Shown here: positions 1-11,939 of the stretch, one piece after another
Numbering within the stretch: the stretch's first letter is position 1
Layout of the letters: each line of letters starts with the position of its first letter
DNA from: Hippopus hippopus
Taxonomy: Eukaryota > Mollusca > Bivalvia > Cardiida > Cardiidae
NCBI GenBank assembly: GCA_946811185.2
Contig: OX328105.1
Span: 47,368,845 to 47,432,844 of the forward strand
Direction: 5' to 3'
DNA: 64,000 nucleotides
Made by a program: the position numbers and the translations under genes
Notes under the pieces: model-generated
What the model was told of the DNA's origin: nothing
What the model saw: the letters and a program-made list of their open reading frames with translations, nothing else
Database searches by the model: none

Positions 1-209
1 CACAGATATACCCATCTTTAAATGCACTGACGGGTGAAGTATTAGTATTAATAATTCGATTAATTTACCACATGTTAGTGTTTCAGTTTGTAGATAAGTT
101 CCTACACCATTTGAAGTTGTTGATTAAATTTTGACACGTTTTGAAGTACCGGTAGTTGTACTATTACTTTAGACAATATTAATGATTTACAATGTTGAAA
201 GTGTTTCAT

Positions 210-985
210 CAAACAACATATTCTGTCTGATACACGATGGTGGAAACAGAAATGCAACACAGCACTGAAAAGGCAAATGAATCCAGACTTGTTACTAAAG
301 TGAGATGGGTCGTTGATTCAGCAAATGAGCGTATCAAGCAATGGAGAGCTTTGTGCCATGTGCTTCCTAATTCCCAGATCCCATTTGCAGGCAATTATGT
401 GAGAATGGTATGCTCACTATGCAATGCCTTCAGACCACCCTCTGAGACAAGTTTGGAATCAGATGCTGTGATGGCCAAACAAATGATGACATTGGCGAAG
501 TCAGCAAATAAGCTGCAGCAAAAAGTCACAGACAAAAAGTTGGACAAAAGAAGCACCATTTGGAAGACATGGATGTGTCTGAAATGCCAGACTACCAACA
601 GCTGAATAAAACTGAAGGGATTTGACAATGGGTGTATATCAAATTCGCCAGGCCAAGTCTTATTGAAAGAAACACCAAACTGATGCCAGTAAATATGAAC
701 AAAGAACAAGATGATGTCACCAAGGCCCAAATATGTTCAAGGCATATCAGCAGCAGGACATACAATTTATGGATAGAGCACAACACAGGTTTAAATCCGA
801 TCTCTAGCTGGTTTTACACATGCAAATCAGGCGCTAGAGTGGTTGGTTGTTGTGCTCATTTCGCATCTGTGTTGTGGTGTTTGGGCTTTGAATGGCATCG
901 ACCAGCAACAAAATCATCTGAAGCACATGACAAATGTATGGATTCCATCAACTATTTATCTGAAGAAAGCGATACGGAATAACAG
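210..985 (+). pseudogene. Decayed DDE-type transposase with SWIM-like zinc finger, C-terminal part
   Basis: The frame opening near 237 contains VTKVRWVVDSANERIKQW, LPNSQIPFAGNYVRMVC and NAFRPP, which I recognise as the C-terminal end of a DDE_Tnp_4-like transposase. After a frame change near 605-630, the motif MGVYQIRQAKSY appears in a third frame. The frame at 632..982 then shows the zinc-finger segment with GARVVGCCAHFASVLW. The first Cys expected in that finger is Tyr. At least two frame breaks and an internal stop show it is dead. The N-terminal part is not visible. The superfamily (Harbinger- or ISL2EU-like) is inferred. Confidence 0.65.
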
Positions 986-2278
986 ATACTCAGAACAAGT
1001 TTTAAGCACTATCATCATCCGTTTGGCTATAAATAGATCTTCCTCTATCCCTGCTGTTGAAACAAAACAAACATTTTACACTACAATACACATAATTTTA
1101 AGTTAAATAAGGTTTTTTTTTTCAATCTTAATTGATTAAAAAAAAATTGATATTTTGTCATATTTTGTATGCAATTTTCTGCATTCAAGGGCACATAACT
1201 GTTTTCTTAAACCATCTATAAGTAAATCCCCATAATTTTGCAATTACAAACCATTAACAAATATTTCTCCAAAATATGATAAGATTCAATTGCTTGGTTC
1301 ATGTTTTACGCCAGGATGGTAGATAAAAATATATCAAAATCCAAAAACTGGAATCAAAGTAATATTTCTAGTATTTTTCAAGAGCCTATATAAAACATCA
1401 TATCACTTTAATATGTGACAAAAGCCCTTACATTATATGTTATATATCGTAGCCAGTAGGAAGATTGAAAATCGATAATTCATTGCCTTGGGTAGGATAG
1501 ATATAGAATTACCCCACCTACTTTCAAAACACAATTAACATCAAACCAACGGTCCGTTAGATTCAAATTTTTCATCAATGCATGTCCTTTTTATATGGCT
1601 ATGTGTGCCCAAAATATTATTCAAATATTCAACTACCACCAAAACCCCCGTATGGAAAGTGGTCCTTTGCGTAGGCAGTTCAGGTAGGCAAGCATGAAGT
1701 GTGAAAACAAGTTTCACCGAACCATGTAACCTTATGATTTGAGTAAATATTTGTATAACTTTACACAAGCTCATGCCTTTGTGTAAATCTACAAAGTGAA
1801 ATACAGCCCAGGTACGTAACAGTACCCATAGCCTCAGAGGCTAGAAGTACAGTACCGTACCTGGAGACACTGGCTTCTATTCTTTTCAAAGAATTACCTG
1901 GTGGTCTTGTTTTGGCCACAGGTGACCCATTTCCAGACTTATTCTATATATTATATATACCAACTGCTTACATTCTGTCTACTTTTCCCACAATGTTTTC
2001 AAAAGCACTCCTTATCCCAGTGTCATTAATAAACAGGCATGGCTATTTTTTCACCTGGACCAATTTGAAAGTGCCCACAGATTGCAAATGAAATGTTGCT
2101 AAAATGATGATTTTTGTCTTTGATAGGGTAGACAACATCGTGGGAAAAAAAGAAAATGCTGGTTACCAGGAATTTCTTCTTTTCCCACAATGTTTTCAAA
2201 AGCCTTCTCTTTCCAGGTCATCAAAGGGCCGTGGTGAAGAGTTAAACAGAAGACAAGAAAATAGTTGCTTGTACATAC
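986..2278. other. AT-rich non-coding stretch
   Basis: I see no gene or exon. The first 400 bp may be the 3' part of the transposon carrying the transposase remnant. From about 1960 to 2240 there are pieces of the TTTACCAAAC...GGTAAAGGGTTA MITE family, recognisable by CACAATGTTTTCAAAAG. Confidence 0.5.
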
Positions 2279-2371
2279 GTAGGCAAACAGGGCAACATTG
2301 TCCAATTGGAGTGTAGATGTCTTTCTCTGGACAGCCGACAGGTCTTCCACATCTCACCAACCTGCAGTCAG
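2279..2371 (-). CDS. Exon 18: type A module (last exon seen)
   Basis: The 93-bp phase 1-1 exon has acceptor TAAAATCAG and donor GTATGT. It encodes DCRLVRCGRPVGC and TPIGQCCPVC with standard A spacing. It still ends at a donor in phase 1, so at least one more exon must follow. I found no candidate between 1 and 2278. Confidence 0.82.
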
Positions 2372-4637
2372 CTGATTTTACAACAACAAAAGAAATCACA
2401 GAAAAAAAATGTATAATTTTACTGAATCCTGTTACTATCATGAACTTTTTAGCCTTTTTGATCACTTTACCAGGTTACACAATCTCAGACTTGTCCAAAT
2501 TGGAAGCATTTGCTTACGAAAAATTAAATATGAGTCCATTGATTGATTGTCTTTGGAAAGCTAGAAAGCATTGTGGGGAAAGAGGAAAATGCTGGTTACT
2601 AACATGTTTTTTTCTTTCTCCACAAAGTTTTCAAAAGCCATCAAGTCCAAGATTGTTGAAACACAGAATTTTGTGGTTAAAGATTAACACATTACAGGTA
2701 CTTGAAAGGAACTTTTTGAACTACAAATGAACATATCAAATAATTTTTTTTTCTGGAAAACAAAAATACAAGTAACATCTAATCATTGTATTTTCAAGGA
2801 TGCATTGGTTGGGGCATCTCGCTTTTAGAAGTGGAAGTTCTGGATTGAAGTTTAGACTGCATGTTCTGTGCAGTCTGATTTTGATCTACCCTGGCCTTAA
2901 AACCTTGTGTAGTGAAAAAGACTTCATGACTGAAGCTCCTTATTCTAACTCTTGCTGTTGAAAAATTTTTCAACTCTATATAACTGTTGATTCTATTGAT
3001 GCTGACCAACATGCAGACATCTTTATTCAGAATTGATCATATTTATGAATTGATAAATCACATTATTATTGCGGGATGACAAATAATGGCCATGTCATTT
3101 ATCCAAGATCGAAAGGAAAACCTGTGCAAAGGCTGGTGCACAATCTCCAAAATTTTAAATTAGAATGATGTGACATAACAATATAAAAATGCAGGATTAC
3201 GTAGAGCAGTATCATGCTCATAGTTACTTTTTTCACTTCACATTTGTCTCGTGCCATGCCTGATACCTCAGTCAGTTGCGTACAGGACTGGTTTATTTCC
3301 CAACTCAGCCAAATTCTTCCAAACAATCAAATATCTAGAGTCAACAAAACAGAATTAATTCCTCTCTCACCACTGAACATTGCTTTGATGGTGTTTATGT
3401 GGAACAACAGCCAGCTGCTGGAAATGAATGTTGTGTGAAGTACCGGTAAAGGAAACTTCATGAAAGATAGATAGGTACACTGCCTGTTGCAATGCATCCT
3501 CGGAACCTAGGTTTGAAGCATTACGTTACTCTTCATGCATCACCCCTGGGAAAATTGATGAGCAAATCGTTTCTTATGAATATCCATATGGTTGGGAAGT
3601 AACCTGATAGCCAATCGAAAGATCGATAACATAATGATACTCTCTTGTAGAGAGGATAATTTCATTTCTTCCGTTACTAAAAATAACCCTGGAAAAAACC
3701 CAAGGCTGCCGACAACTATGGCGGCCGTCGGCATGCTTGTCTCCTGTGAGATATGCTATTCTGCAATACAGGGACGACACAATCGATCTTTGTGTATGAA
3801 TTTAACTGACAATCTTTCGGTGTTTCGCCGAAAATCTCTTTTAAATGCTTCTCGATTGTGGTGTTGATGGGTGCCGCCATATTTAAAGTATCGCTAAGCT
3901 TGATTTGCAACGAATGATGTGATTGGATATCGACAAGTAAACAATAGAAATGATGGCATATTTGTGATAAAAATAGTTTAAATTTTCTCAAAGAAAAACT
4001 GAGATCACCAATCAAAATGAATAATTCATGAGAGAGGAAATGGCAGCGAAGTAACCCAGGGTCGATTACAAAATAAATGGAAACTGGGTCATGGAGGATG
4101 GTTGCAATGTAATGGTAAGATACATGGTCAGATAAATTTCTTGCAAAAGGTACACAGGGTTATTTTGATTGGCTGGAATTCTTTCTTTATTCTTTGGCAG
4201 ATTGATTGGTGAATTGAAAAGTGTTATAACTATCAAAGTAATCCATCCAGATATAAGCATTTAATGACTCAGAGCATGAATATCCATGTCATTGAATGCT
4301 TGCGTCTATACTTAAATCTTTATTGTCACCGATTCCATAGGATCATGATTTACATGTGTGGATGGCAAACCTTATTTGTGTGGACAAGTTTCAGACAGGC
4401 AGCTTATATTCATGCGCTGTCATTGAAGAATTTTTTTTTTCTTTTTTAAGACCCATCCATACTGAAAGCATTTATTGATACTAATAACATGTGGCTTAAA
4501 TAATGGAATTTGTCTTTGAAAGGGCAGAAAACATTGTGGACAGAAGAAAATGCTGGTATGGTTTCAAAAGCTTTTTCCACCAAGTACATTAGAACTAACA
4601 GTCGTGTGATTAAAATTTAAGATCAAAAGATACTTAC
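2372..4637. other. Intron between exons 18 and 17
   Basis: It contains a degraded MITE at about 2470..2690 and a 3' SINE fragment at about 3330..3500 (CCTCTCTCACCACTGA and AGGTACACTG motifs). A locally GC-richer stretch lies around 3700..3900 with two GCGGC/GCCGCC tracts in opposite orientation. A short open frame on the minus strand there (from the ATG near 3884, MAAPINTT) matches nothing I recognise. A MITE remnant lies at 4490..4600. Confidence 0.4.
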
Positions 4638-4790
4638 CTTTGCAACAGATACCAAAAGCATCAGCGGTGCCATCTGGCACATTGGACGTGTCACAGATAT
4701 AGCCTTTTGGACAGGCTAACCCAGCAATTCCTCCGCATTTTGCCTTTGGGTGTGCAATAAAGCCGGGTTTACATTTGGGAGCTGGATCAA
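4638..4790 (-). CDS. Exon 17: type B2 module (lustrin-like)
   Basis: The 153-bp phase 1-1 exon has acceptor AATTTCAG and donor GTAAGT. It encodes DPAPKCKPGFIAHPKAKC, GGIAGLACPKGYICDTSN and GICCK. It combines the B2 start (KPGF, GGIAG) with a B1-like CDTSN segment. An interspersed repeat array begins about 11 bp upstream of the exon (4802), so the polypyrimidine and branch region comes from the repeat. Confidence 0.86.
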
Positions 4791-4801
4791 CTGAAATTAA
4801 A

Positions 4802-6745
4802 ACAAGAGGGCCATGAGGGCCCTGGATTGCTCACCTGAGTCAATAGGCGAAATTTCACTCCACATGCAAAAATTCAATTTCTGACCAATTGTCAGGTCAA
4901 TTGCGCTTAAAATCTGGCCTCTAGAGCATCCACAAGGAATTTCCGTAAGTTGACCTAGTGACCTACTTTATCTCAATAGGTGACCCAATTTAGAACTCAT
5001 CAAAAATTTATGGAGACAAACATTCTGAACAGTTTTCAAGTTAATTGAGCAATAAATGTGGCCTCTGGAGTGCCCACAATGTATTTCTTTAATTTGACCT
5101 AGTGACCTAGTTTATGACCCCAGGTGACCCAATTTCATCTCATCCAATATTTCATCAAGACAAAGATTCTGACCAATTTTCAAGTCAATTGAGCAAGAAA
5201 TGTGGCCTCTAGAGTGCCCTAAAGGTATTTCTTTAATTTGACCTAGTGACCTAGATTATGACCCCAGATGACCCAATTTTGAACTCATCTTAAATTTCAT
5301 CAAGAGAAACATTTTAACCAATTTTCAAATCAATTGAACAATAAATTGGCCTCTAGAGTGCCCTAGAGATATTTCTTTGACCTAGTGACCTAGTTTATGA
5401 CCCCAGTTGACCCAAATTCAGACTCATGTGAGATTTTATCAAGGCAAACATTCTGACCAATTTTCAAGTCAATTGAACAATAAATGTGGCTTCTACAGTG
5501 ACAACAAGGTATTTCTTTAATTTGACCTTGTGACCTAGTTTATGACCACAGGTGACCCAGTTTGAACTCACTGAACATGTGCTCAGGTGGGCTAACAAAC
5601 TTAGAACAGGTTCACTACATACCACATATCAAAGCTCTATGCCTTCCAGTTTCAGAAAAGAAGAATTTTAAAGTTTTCCTTCTTTGTTCCTATGTTCGAA
5701 CTTGTGACCCCTGGGGCAGGGCCAGTTTTGACCCCCATCATTTGAACAAACTTGGTAGAGGTCCACTAGGAGATGCTACATACCAAATATCAAAGCTGTA
5801 CACCTCCCCGTTTTAGAGAAGAAGAATTTTAAAGTTTTCCTTCTTTGTTTCTATGTTAGAACTTGTCACCCCCAGGACTGGGCCAGTTTTGACCCCAGGG
5901 GCATCATATGAACAAACTTTGTAGAGGTCTACTAGGAGATGCTACATAACAAATATCAAAGCTCTACGCCTTTTAGTTCCAGAGAAGAAGAATTTTAAAG
6001 TTTTCCTTTTTTGTTCCCATGTTCAAATTTGTGACCCCTGGGGCGGGGCCAGTTTTGACCCCAGAGGCATCATTTGAACAAACTTGGTAGAGGTCTACTA
6101 GGAGATGCTACATACCAAATATCAAAGCTCTACGCCTTCCAGTTTCAGAAAAGAAGAATTTTAAAGTTTTCCTTCTTTGTTCCTATGTTCGAACTTGTGA
6201 CCCCTGGGGCGGGGCCAGTTTTGACCCATGGGGCATCATATGAACAAACTTTGTAGAGGTCCACTAGGAGATGCTACATACCAAATATCAAAGCTCTACG
6301 CCTTCCAGTTTCAGAGAAGAAGAATTTTAAAGTTTTCCTTTTTTGTTCCTATGTTCGAACTTGTGACCCCCGGGGCGGGGCCAGTTTTGACCCCAGGGAC
6401 ATCGTATGAACAAACTTGGTAGAGGTCCACTAGGAGATGCTACATACCAAATATCAAAGCTCTACGCCTTCTAGTTTCAGAGAAGAAGATTTTCAAAGAT
6501 TTTGCTATATTTTTCCCTTTGGTTGCCATGGCAACCAGTTATTGGTGGAATTCAATCTCTTGAACAACTTTGGTAGAGCTTCACCCAAGGAACATCCCTG
6601 CCAAGTTTCATCAAGATTGGCCTTGTGGTTTAGGAGGAGAAGATGTTTAAAGAAGTTGTGGACAACGGACGACGGACGACGGACGCCGGACATTGGGCGA
6701 TCACAAAAGCTCACCTTGAGCACTTCATGCTCAGGTGAGCTAAAA
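4802..6745. repeat. Interspersed element made of two tandem arrays (CAAGAGGGCC ... CTCAGGTGAGCTAA)
   Basis: It starts with ACAAGAGGGCCATGAGGGCC and GCTCACCTGAG, and ends with GAGCACTTCATGCTCAGGTGAGC, giving short inverted ends. The left half (about 4850..5560) repeats a ~120-150 bp unit with GACCTAGTGACCTAG. The right half (about 5690..6520) repeats a ~165-bp unit with GACCCCTGGGGCGGGGCC and CTACTAGGAGATGCTACATA. GGACGACGGACG repeats lie near the right end. Similar elements occur at 30506..32485 and, split, around the giant palindrome. The short open frames inside are repeat translations. Confidence 0.8.
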
Positions 6746-8512
6746 AAAGGAAGGAGGCTATGAACCAGTACAGCATATGTAATAAAGTATTATGTTATTT
6801 TCATTATCTGTACTTAAAGGTACTTTAAATCTGATTTTGTTTTGCGTTTCTTTTTTTTTAAATCGTAACAAAGACTGTTATTTTTCATTTGCATGCAAAG
6901 ATCACACATTAATAGAAATTCTTATACAAAGAGGAATTATCATTTTTTTGTACTTTTACAGTAAAACTTTTATGTGTTAGTAATGGTACAGCTTTTGTTG
7001 CATAACAAGCGATGAATACATCTTTAATTCAGGGAAATGTAAGTTGGCTCCATGGACTATGGATTTGAACATCGTGTGTTTGAGTCCTCCTAAGGGCTTT
7101 TTGTTGCCCCTACTTAGAGTAAACAGTCATGTCCTTATGACTTTTCCTTCCATGAAATCAATGAATGTAGAAAAGAAATCATCAGGAAAAAAAGAATCAG
7201 GAAAAAAGGTACATGTATTGGTTGCAAAAAAGGGATTAAGTTAATATGGTATATGATGGAAAAATTTAGTTGATAGGTTATATTGACCTATATAAAAAAA
7301 AAAAAACTGTGATATTTGTACATGTTTTTTTAATAATTATTTTTTCTGTCCTGAAATTGGCAAAAATGTCCAAACACCTATGTCCTGTTGTTGATACATG
7401 CAAGAGATAGGGGTATAACAATACATGTACTAATAAAAATGTTTTTGATTTGTGTTTATTTAATTGTGTATTTTTTTGCAATTTGCAATGTGAATTATTC
7501 TGAGGTCTAATTTTCACTTTAAACCATTGATGTTGCTAAACTGTTAACATGTTGTCCTTAATAATCATTTTATCTGACATGAACTTGCATTAAAAATATT
7601 GTGATAAATGGAAACTTCCTTAAAAAACAAGCAATTTCACCTCCTCCCATAATAATTTTAGCATTACCTCAGATTTAACCTATGTTTGAAAAAAAAAAAG
7701 ATATTATTTGCTGTTTTACCATAAAGTAAAATGAATACACTTGATTGTCAACAAATGTCAAGTGTGCTAAAATGTCATAAATCTATTACATAATTGCTAA
7801 GCTCTCAGACTTCATTTAAATGACCCCTCAGACACACGTTATGATGTATCTTAATCCTTTACCAAACGACAGAATTTTAGACTTGTCCAAATTGAAAGCA
7901 TTAGCAGACAACAAAATAAACGTGACTCAAAAATTGAAACTTGACTTTAGAAGAGAAGAAAACATTGTGGGAAAAGGAGAAAATGCTGGTTACCAGCATT
8001 TTCTCCATTTCCAACAATGTTTTCAGGAGGTTTCTTCTTCTGGGTCGTAAAATCCAGGGATTGTTTGGTAAAGGGTTAAATAAATTAAACTACCAAAGTT
8101 AAGATTATATGATTTAAAATCATTATTGATAAGATATCACAACTTTGACTGAAAGAACCTGGTACTTTTTTTCCTGATACTTTTTTCCCTAACAAAAACT
8201 GGTACTTTATTCCGATACTTTATTCAAAATCTGTTTTAACACCCTTTTAATGTGCCTCTGAGATTAATTCAGGATAGTTGCATGTTATGTTAAAAAAACA
8301 TTAACTTTCAACACAGTAAACCTCGAAATTGAAGACCTTTAAAACATTGTGTTAAAGTAGAAACTGCTAGTAACCAGCACTGTCTCCTCTTCTCACAATG
8401 CTTTCTACCCTCCACTTGAGACAAGCTGAATCCTTTGACTTGACTTCTGCAAATCTGAAACTTTGTCATGCTTAATGTACTCCTAGGAATACATTCACTA
8501 TCAGACACATAC
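6746..8512. other. Intron between exons 17 and 16, right part
   Basis: It is AT-rich with no gene seen. It holds one clear MITE copy at 7851..8078 and a degraded inverted relative at about 8330..8410. Confidence 0.45.
7851..8078. mobile_element. MITE of the TTTACCAAAC / GGTAAAGGGTTAA family
   Basis: Terminal inverted repeats (CCTTTACCAAACGACAGAAT and TTGTTTGGTAAAGGGTTAA-like) enclose an internal hairpin, GAGAAAATGCTGGTTACCAG followed by CAGCATTTTCTCC. This is the most frequent small element in the window, and over twenty copies or fragments can be read. Better copies are at 9133..9360, 13652..13876, 42701..42930, 42992..43216, 53512..53697, 55420..55640 and 56459..56690. Confidence 0.75.
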
Positions 8513-8623
8513 CACATGCAATCAGTGTACAGAATATTTGGCCATCCACACATTGACATGTGTTGCAGTCCACCGGGAAGGATACCCCATTTGCAATTCT
8601 TTTGCCATCTACTTCACAAGTAC
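8513..8623 (-). CDS. Exon 16: type C module (pacifastin-like)
   Basis: The 111-bp phase 1-1 exon has acceptor ATTTTTCAG and donor GTATGT. It encodes TCEVDGKRIANGVSF, DCNTCQCVDG and IFCTLIAC, differing from 18553 at only a few residues. The predicted reactive pair is Leu-Ile. Confidence 0.87.
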
Positions 8624-8669
8624 CTGAAAAATTACAAATGTCTATATTAATGAATGCACTTAATGAAAG

Positions 8670-8840
8670 ATAGTGGTGTAAGGGTAGAGCACTGGCCTCA
8701 CACATCAAATCTTCAAGGTTTGAATGCCATGCTAAGCAAAGTCGACCTACGGAACTGCATATAACATAGTATCGGTACTGATTAGGGTTTCCTGGAAGCA
8801 ATTTTTGAGAGTGATTGATATAGACTGTATGGACATGTTG
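8670..8840 (+). repeat. SINE-like sequence in the duplicated intron
   Basis: GTGGTGTAAGGGTAGAGCAC followed by GGTTTGAATGCC resembles a tRNA-derived head with A and B boxes. A tail CTGGAAGCAATTTTTGAGAG follows. The counterpart 18713..18910 sits at the same distance from the sister exon 18553, and a tail fragment is at 60120..60180. Confidence 0.55.
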
Positions 8841-9132
8841 TGCAACCATTGTAAAATAACTATGAGCCATTCTGTGGCAAAAGGGGGTTTAGTACATCTC
8901 CGTGATGCATTATACCAAACAAGTCGTCACATAATCATGGATCATTAAATGAGTCATGACTTAGAATCATCTTTGGAAGTGCAGAAAATTTTCCAACATC
9001 AAAAAGTTTTGACCCAAGTGAGGCTGCACGGACCGTGCAGGCTGACATGGGTCAATACTTTTAGCAGATGCATTTTGCCCCCTTTTCAACTACTCAAGCT
9101 AAGCAACCTATGGGATTAACCTTTTTAAGAGT

Positions 9133-9360
9133 TAACCCTTTACCTGATATGCCAATTTTAGACTCTTCCAGTTCAACAGCAAATAAAGATATGATGTCAA
9201 AAATGTGGAAAAATGGAGATACAGATATCTGATAGAGTAGAAAACATTGTGGGAAAAGGAGAAACTGCTCTTTACGAGCAGTTTCTCCTTTTCCCACAAT
9301 GTTTTCAAAAGCTGTCTGTTCTTGATGCGTCAAAATGAGTATCTGTGGAGTAAAGGGTTA
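9133..9360. mobile_element. MITE, TTTACCAAAC family, strong internal hairpin
   Basis: AACCCTTTACC at the left and GTAAAGGGTTAA at the right form the ends. The central CATTGTGGGAAAAGGAGAAA and its complement CTCCTTTTCCCACAATG form a long hairpin around CTGCTCTTTACGAGCAG. Confidence 0.7.
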
Positions 9361-10234
9361 AAAGAAGACCAATAACCAAAATGCAGATCAGAATATTCAT
9401 ACAGAAAGGGATAATGAAATTAAGTTGACTTCAGTCAGGAGACAAAAAAAATAAGAGATTTCAGAGCATTATACCAGAATCCAACAAATGAGCAGAAAGT
9501 GTAGATCCAAGATCAGACTCAAAGTTCTGTGCATATTGATCTAAACTGTCCACAACAGACAATCTGATCTTGATCTATCTTGTCTGCAAAAATAACAGCA
9601 ATTGTGCATAAGGCTCGGAATGCATGTCTGTACAGACTAAGTTCAGATGTGCCACAAGTGGATGTCTGATCCCGATCATCAAACCACCAGTAAAGAAGAC
9701 TCATTAAGCAAAAAAATTTTGGTTGTAATTCCTTAATAGGCTACATAGCCCTTAAAGATATTTTCAGATTTCATGTCAGAGTTTCACAAAGGTATGTAGA
9801 AAATATTGTGTGATAAAAAACATGTATGCGCAGCAGTATGTGGAATCGTGTTCAGATAAGTACAATGACATCATGTTTTATGTCATAAAAAAGACATATA
9901 TACCAATTGAAAAACGACCAAGTATGTTACTTGACTGCCAAATTTACACCTTTCTAGTACATATAACTTGTCTGCCTTTTTATGTTTGCAGAGAAAAGTA
10001 TAATTATTATTTAGTATTTTTCATGGTTAGAAAAAATGTAATTTGCAGCAAAAAAATCTAAATAAGTCCCTTAAACAGTATAAAGTTTAATAACCAGGTG
10101 GGATAATCTATATGAAAAATTGTGGGGAAAAAAAGCAACCAGCATATTTAGCTCTTTTATACCCACAACGTTTTCAGCCCTTCTGATGAAAAATTCTTAA
10201 TAAGAATTCCTTAGGATTAGGAATTCCCAGTATT

Positions 10235-10403
10235 CCTTACTAGACTACAAAGTTTTTGACTGGCCCATATTGAAAGCATTTGCAGACAACAAATTTGATG
10301 CAGCCACAATGATAAGAATTTCTTATCACTGTGGCTGCATCAAATTTGTTGTCTGCAAATGCTTTCAACATAGGCCAGTTTAAAACTGTGTAGTCTAGTA
10401 AGG
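10235..10403. repeat. 169-bp near-perfect palindrome beside exon 15
   Basis: The axis lies at GATAAGAA/TTCTTATC (10318/10319). Arms of about 84 bp run out to CCTTACTAGACTAC on the left and its complement on the right, with a few mismatches and no spacer. The arms contain GAAAGCATTTGCAGACAAC, a segment of the TTTACCAAAC MITE family. It looks like an inverted dimer of one MITE end. Confidence 0.85.
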
Positions 10404-10416
10404 TGTAAAATCTGAC

Positions 10417-10506
10417 CTTTGCATTGTGGACAACATTCTCCAGGTGGTGTGAAGTAGTCCTCTCTCGAGCAGCCAACTGGTAATGCACATAATACGGCGC
10501 TACAAT
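10417..10506 (-). CDS. Exon 15: type A module
   Basis: The 90-bp phase 1-1 exon has acceptor TCTGTTTAG and donor GTCAGA. It encodes CSAVLC, ALPVGC and TPPGECCPQC with the standard A spacing. The shared CSAVLC start and identical donor GTCAGATTT link it to 12787. A 169-bp near-perfect palindrome ends only 13 bp beyond the exon edge. Confidence 0.85.
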
Positions 10507-11939
10507 CTAAACAGAAACAAAGTATTATTTTTAGTATTATCATTATCATCATCACCACGGTAATTGTCATTACCATTTTCATTGTTGTTATAATCATAAA
10601 CAATCATGATACAGTTTCTCCTTTTTCAAAATGTTTTCAAAAGACTGTATCTTCAGGGTTGTTCAATCTCGGGATTGAGTGGTGAAGGGTTAATTGGGTA
10701 AGTATGGTGTTTGACATCTTTTCCAGGAATATTTAAGTAGTTAATGTTATACTGGCCATTTACAGCTTTTTCTCACACCAGTGCTCTTAACAACTCTTTC
10801 CAAACCACTGGCTGCTCTTTCTATCTTGAGAGATTTGAACAATGTTCAGTGATGAAGGGGAAGATTCCTTTAAATGTGTATAGCTTAAAAGAACAAAAAC
10901 ACACATTAAAAGTCATTTAATAGATATTAGTGGGGCACAAAGCATCTGCTTGTCTATCTGTCTGTCTTTTTGTTCGTGCCTGCATGCCTGCCCCTCCCTC
11001 CCTCCATCCTTTCCTCTCTCTTTCTCTCTAACAACTACAAGTTAATTATGGTAAGAAACAACTGGCGAATATGGCTGCTAATATCTGTTGACAATATAAA
11101 ATACTCTAGACAACTGGCCGCTGTAAAGTTTGCTGAGTCTGTTTGGGATTAACAAATTATCAATTTAGGAAAGGAGATATTTGCAGCATGCACTGTGAAC
11201 TTTACTAGGAAGTTTGACACTCTCTATAATGGCATATAACATGACCAGATTTTAAACAAAAATTGTTTTCAGGACTGAAATGGTTTAATTTACAATCAAA
11301 CAAGCACATTGTTTTGCAACCCTGAGGATGACTGCTTTTGAAAACACTTTGGATAAAGAAGAAAATGCTGGTCCTCTATTGCTCCACTTCCCTTTACAGA
11401 AGTGTATCATGCACTTGATAGGCATTGACAGAGACATGAATCGTACGAAGTTTGTACAGCAATATACTTTCACTAGGAAAATATGCATCCCTCTAAGAAA
11501 AAAAATTCATATTTTTTTCAAATGCAAAGATGATCTAAGTGAATAGAAGCAGGTCTAATCAAGTATCATTCATACCAAATATCAGTGTACTCTAACAAAA
11601 AGAGTTTTGAAAGGAAGATTTCCAAAATTTTAGTAGCAGGAAAAAAATATAAAGGCATGAATGGGAAAGATCTGGAACAAAAACATGAAAGATACAAACC
11701 TCACTTCATATTAAATATTCAAATCATCTGAGCATAACAATTAACATCCAATTAAATCGCTTTCACTGAAAACTGAACATTTTCTATCCAAAAAACTTAA
11801 ATCCACAACACAAATCATGTATCAGTGCAGTTTTTCATTACCAAGGGAGGTAAATCATAACAAATTAAGATATATGTTATAAATGACCTTGATTTATTTC
11901 CCTTGATCAGTATAATGAGCTTAAGTCATATTGACTTAA

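Noticed and set aside
3716..4015. Possible short gene on the minus strand (MAAPINTT...)
   Set aside because: The frame includes a GC-richer patch and a plausible start but no recognisable domain or clear splice sites. It cannot be supported as a gene without transcripts.
5562..6422. Series of similar plus-strand open frames (NKLGRG.LGDATYQISKLYA)
   Set aside because: They repeat with the ~165-bp tandem unit and have no other coding signs.
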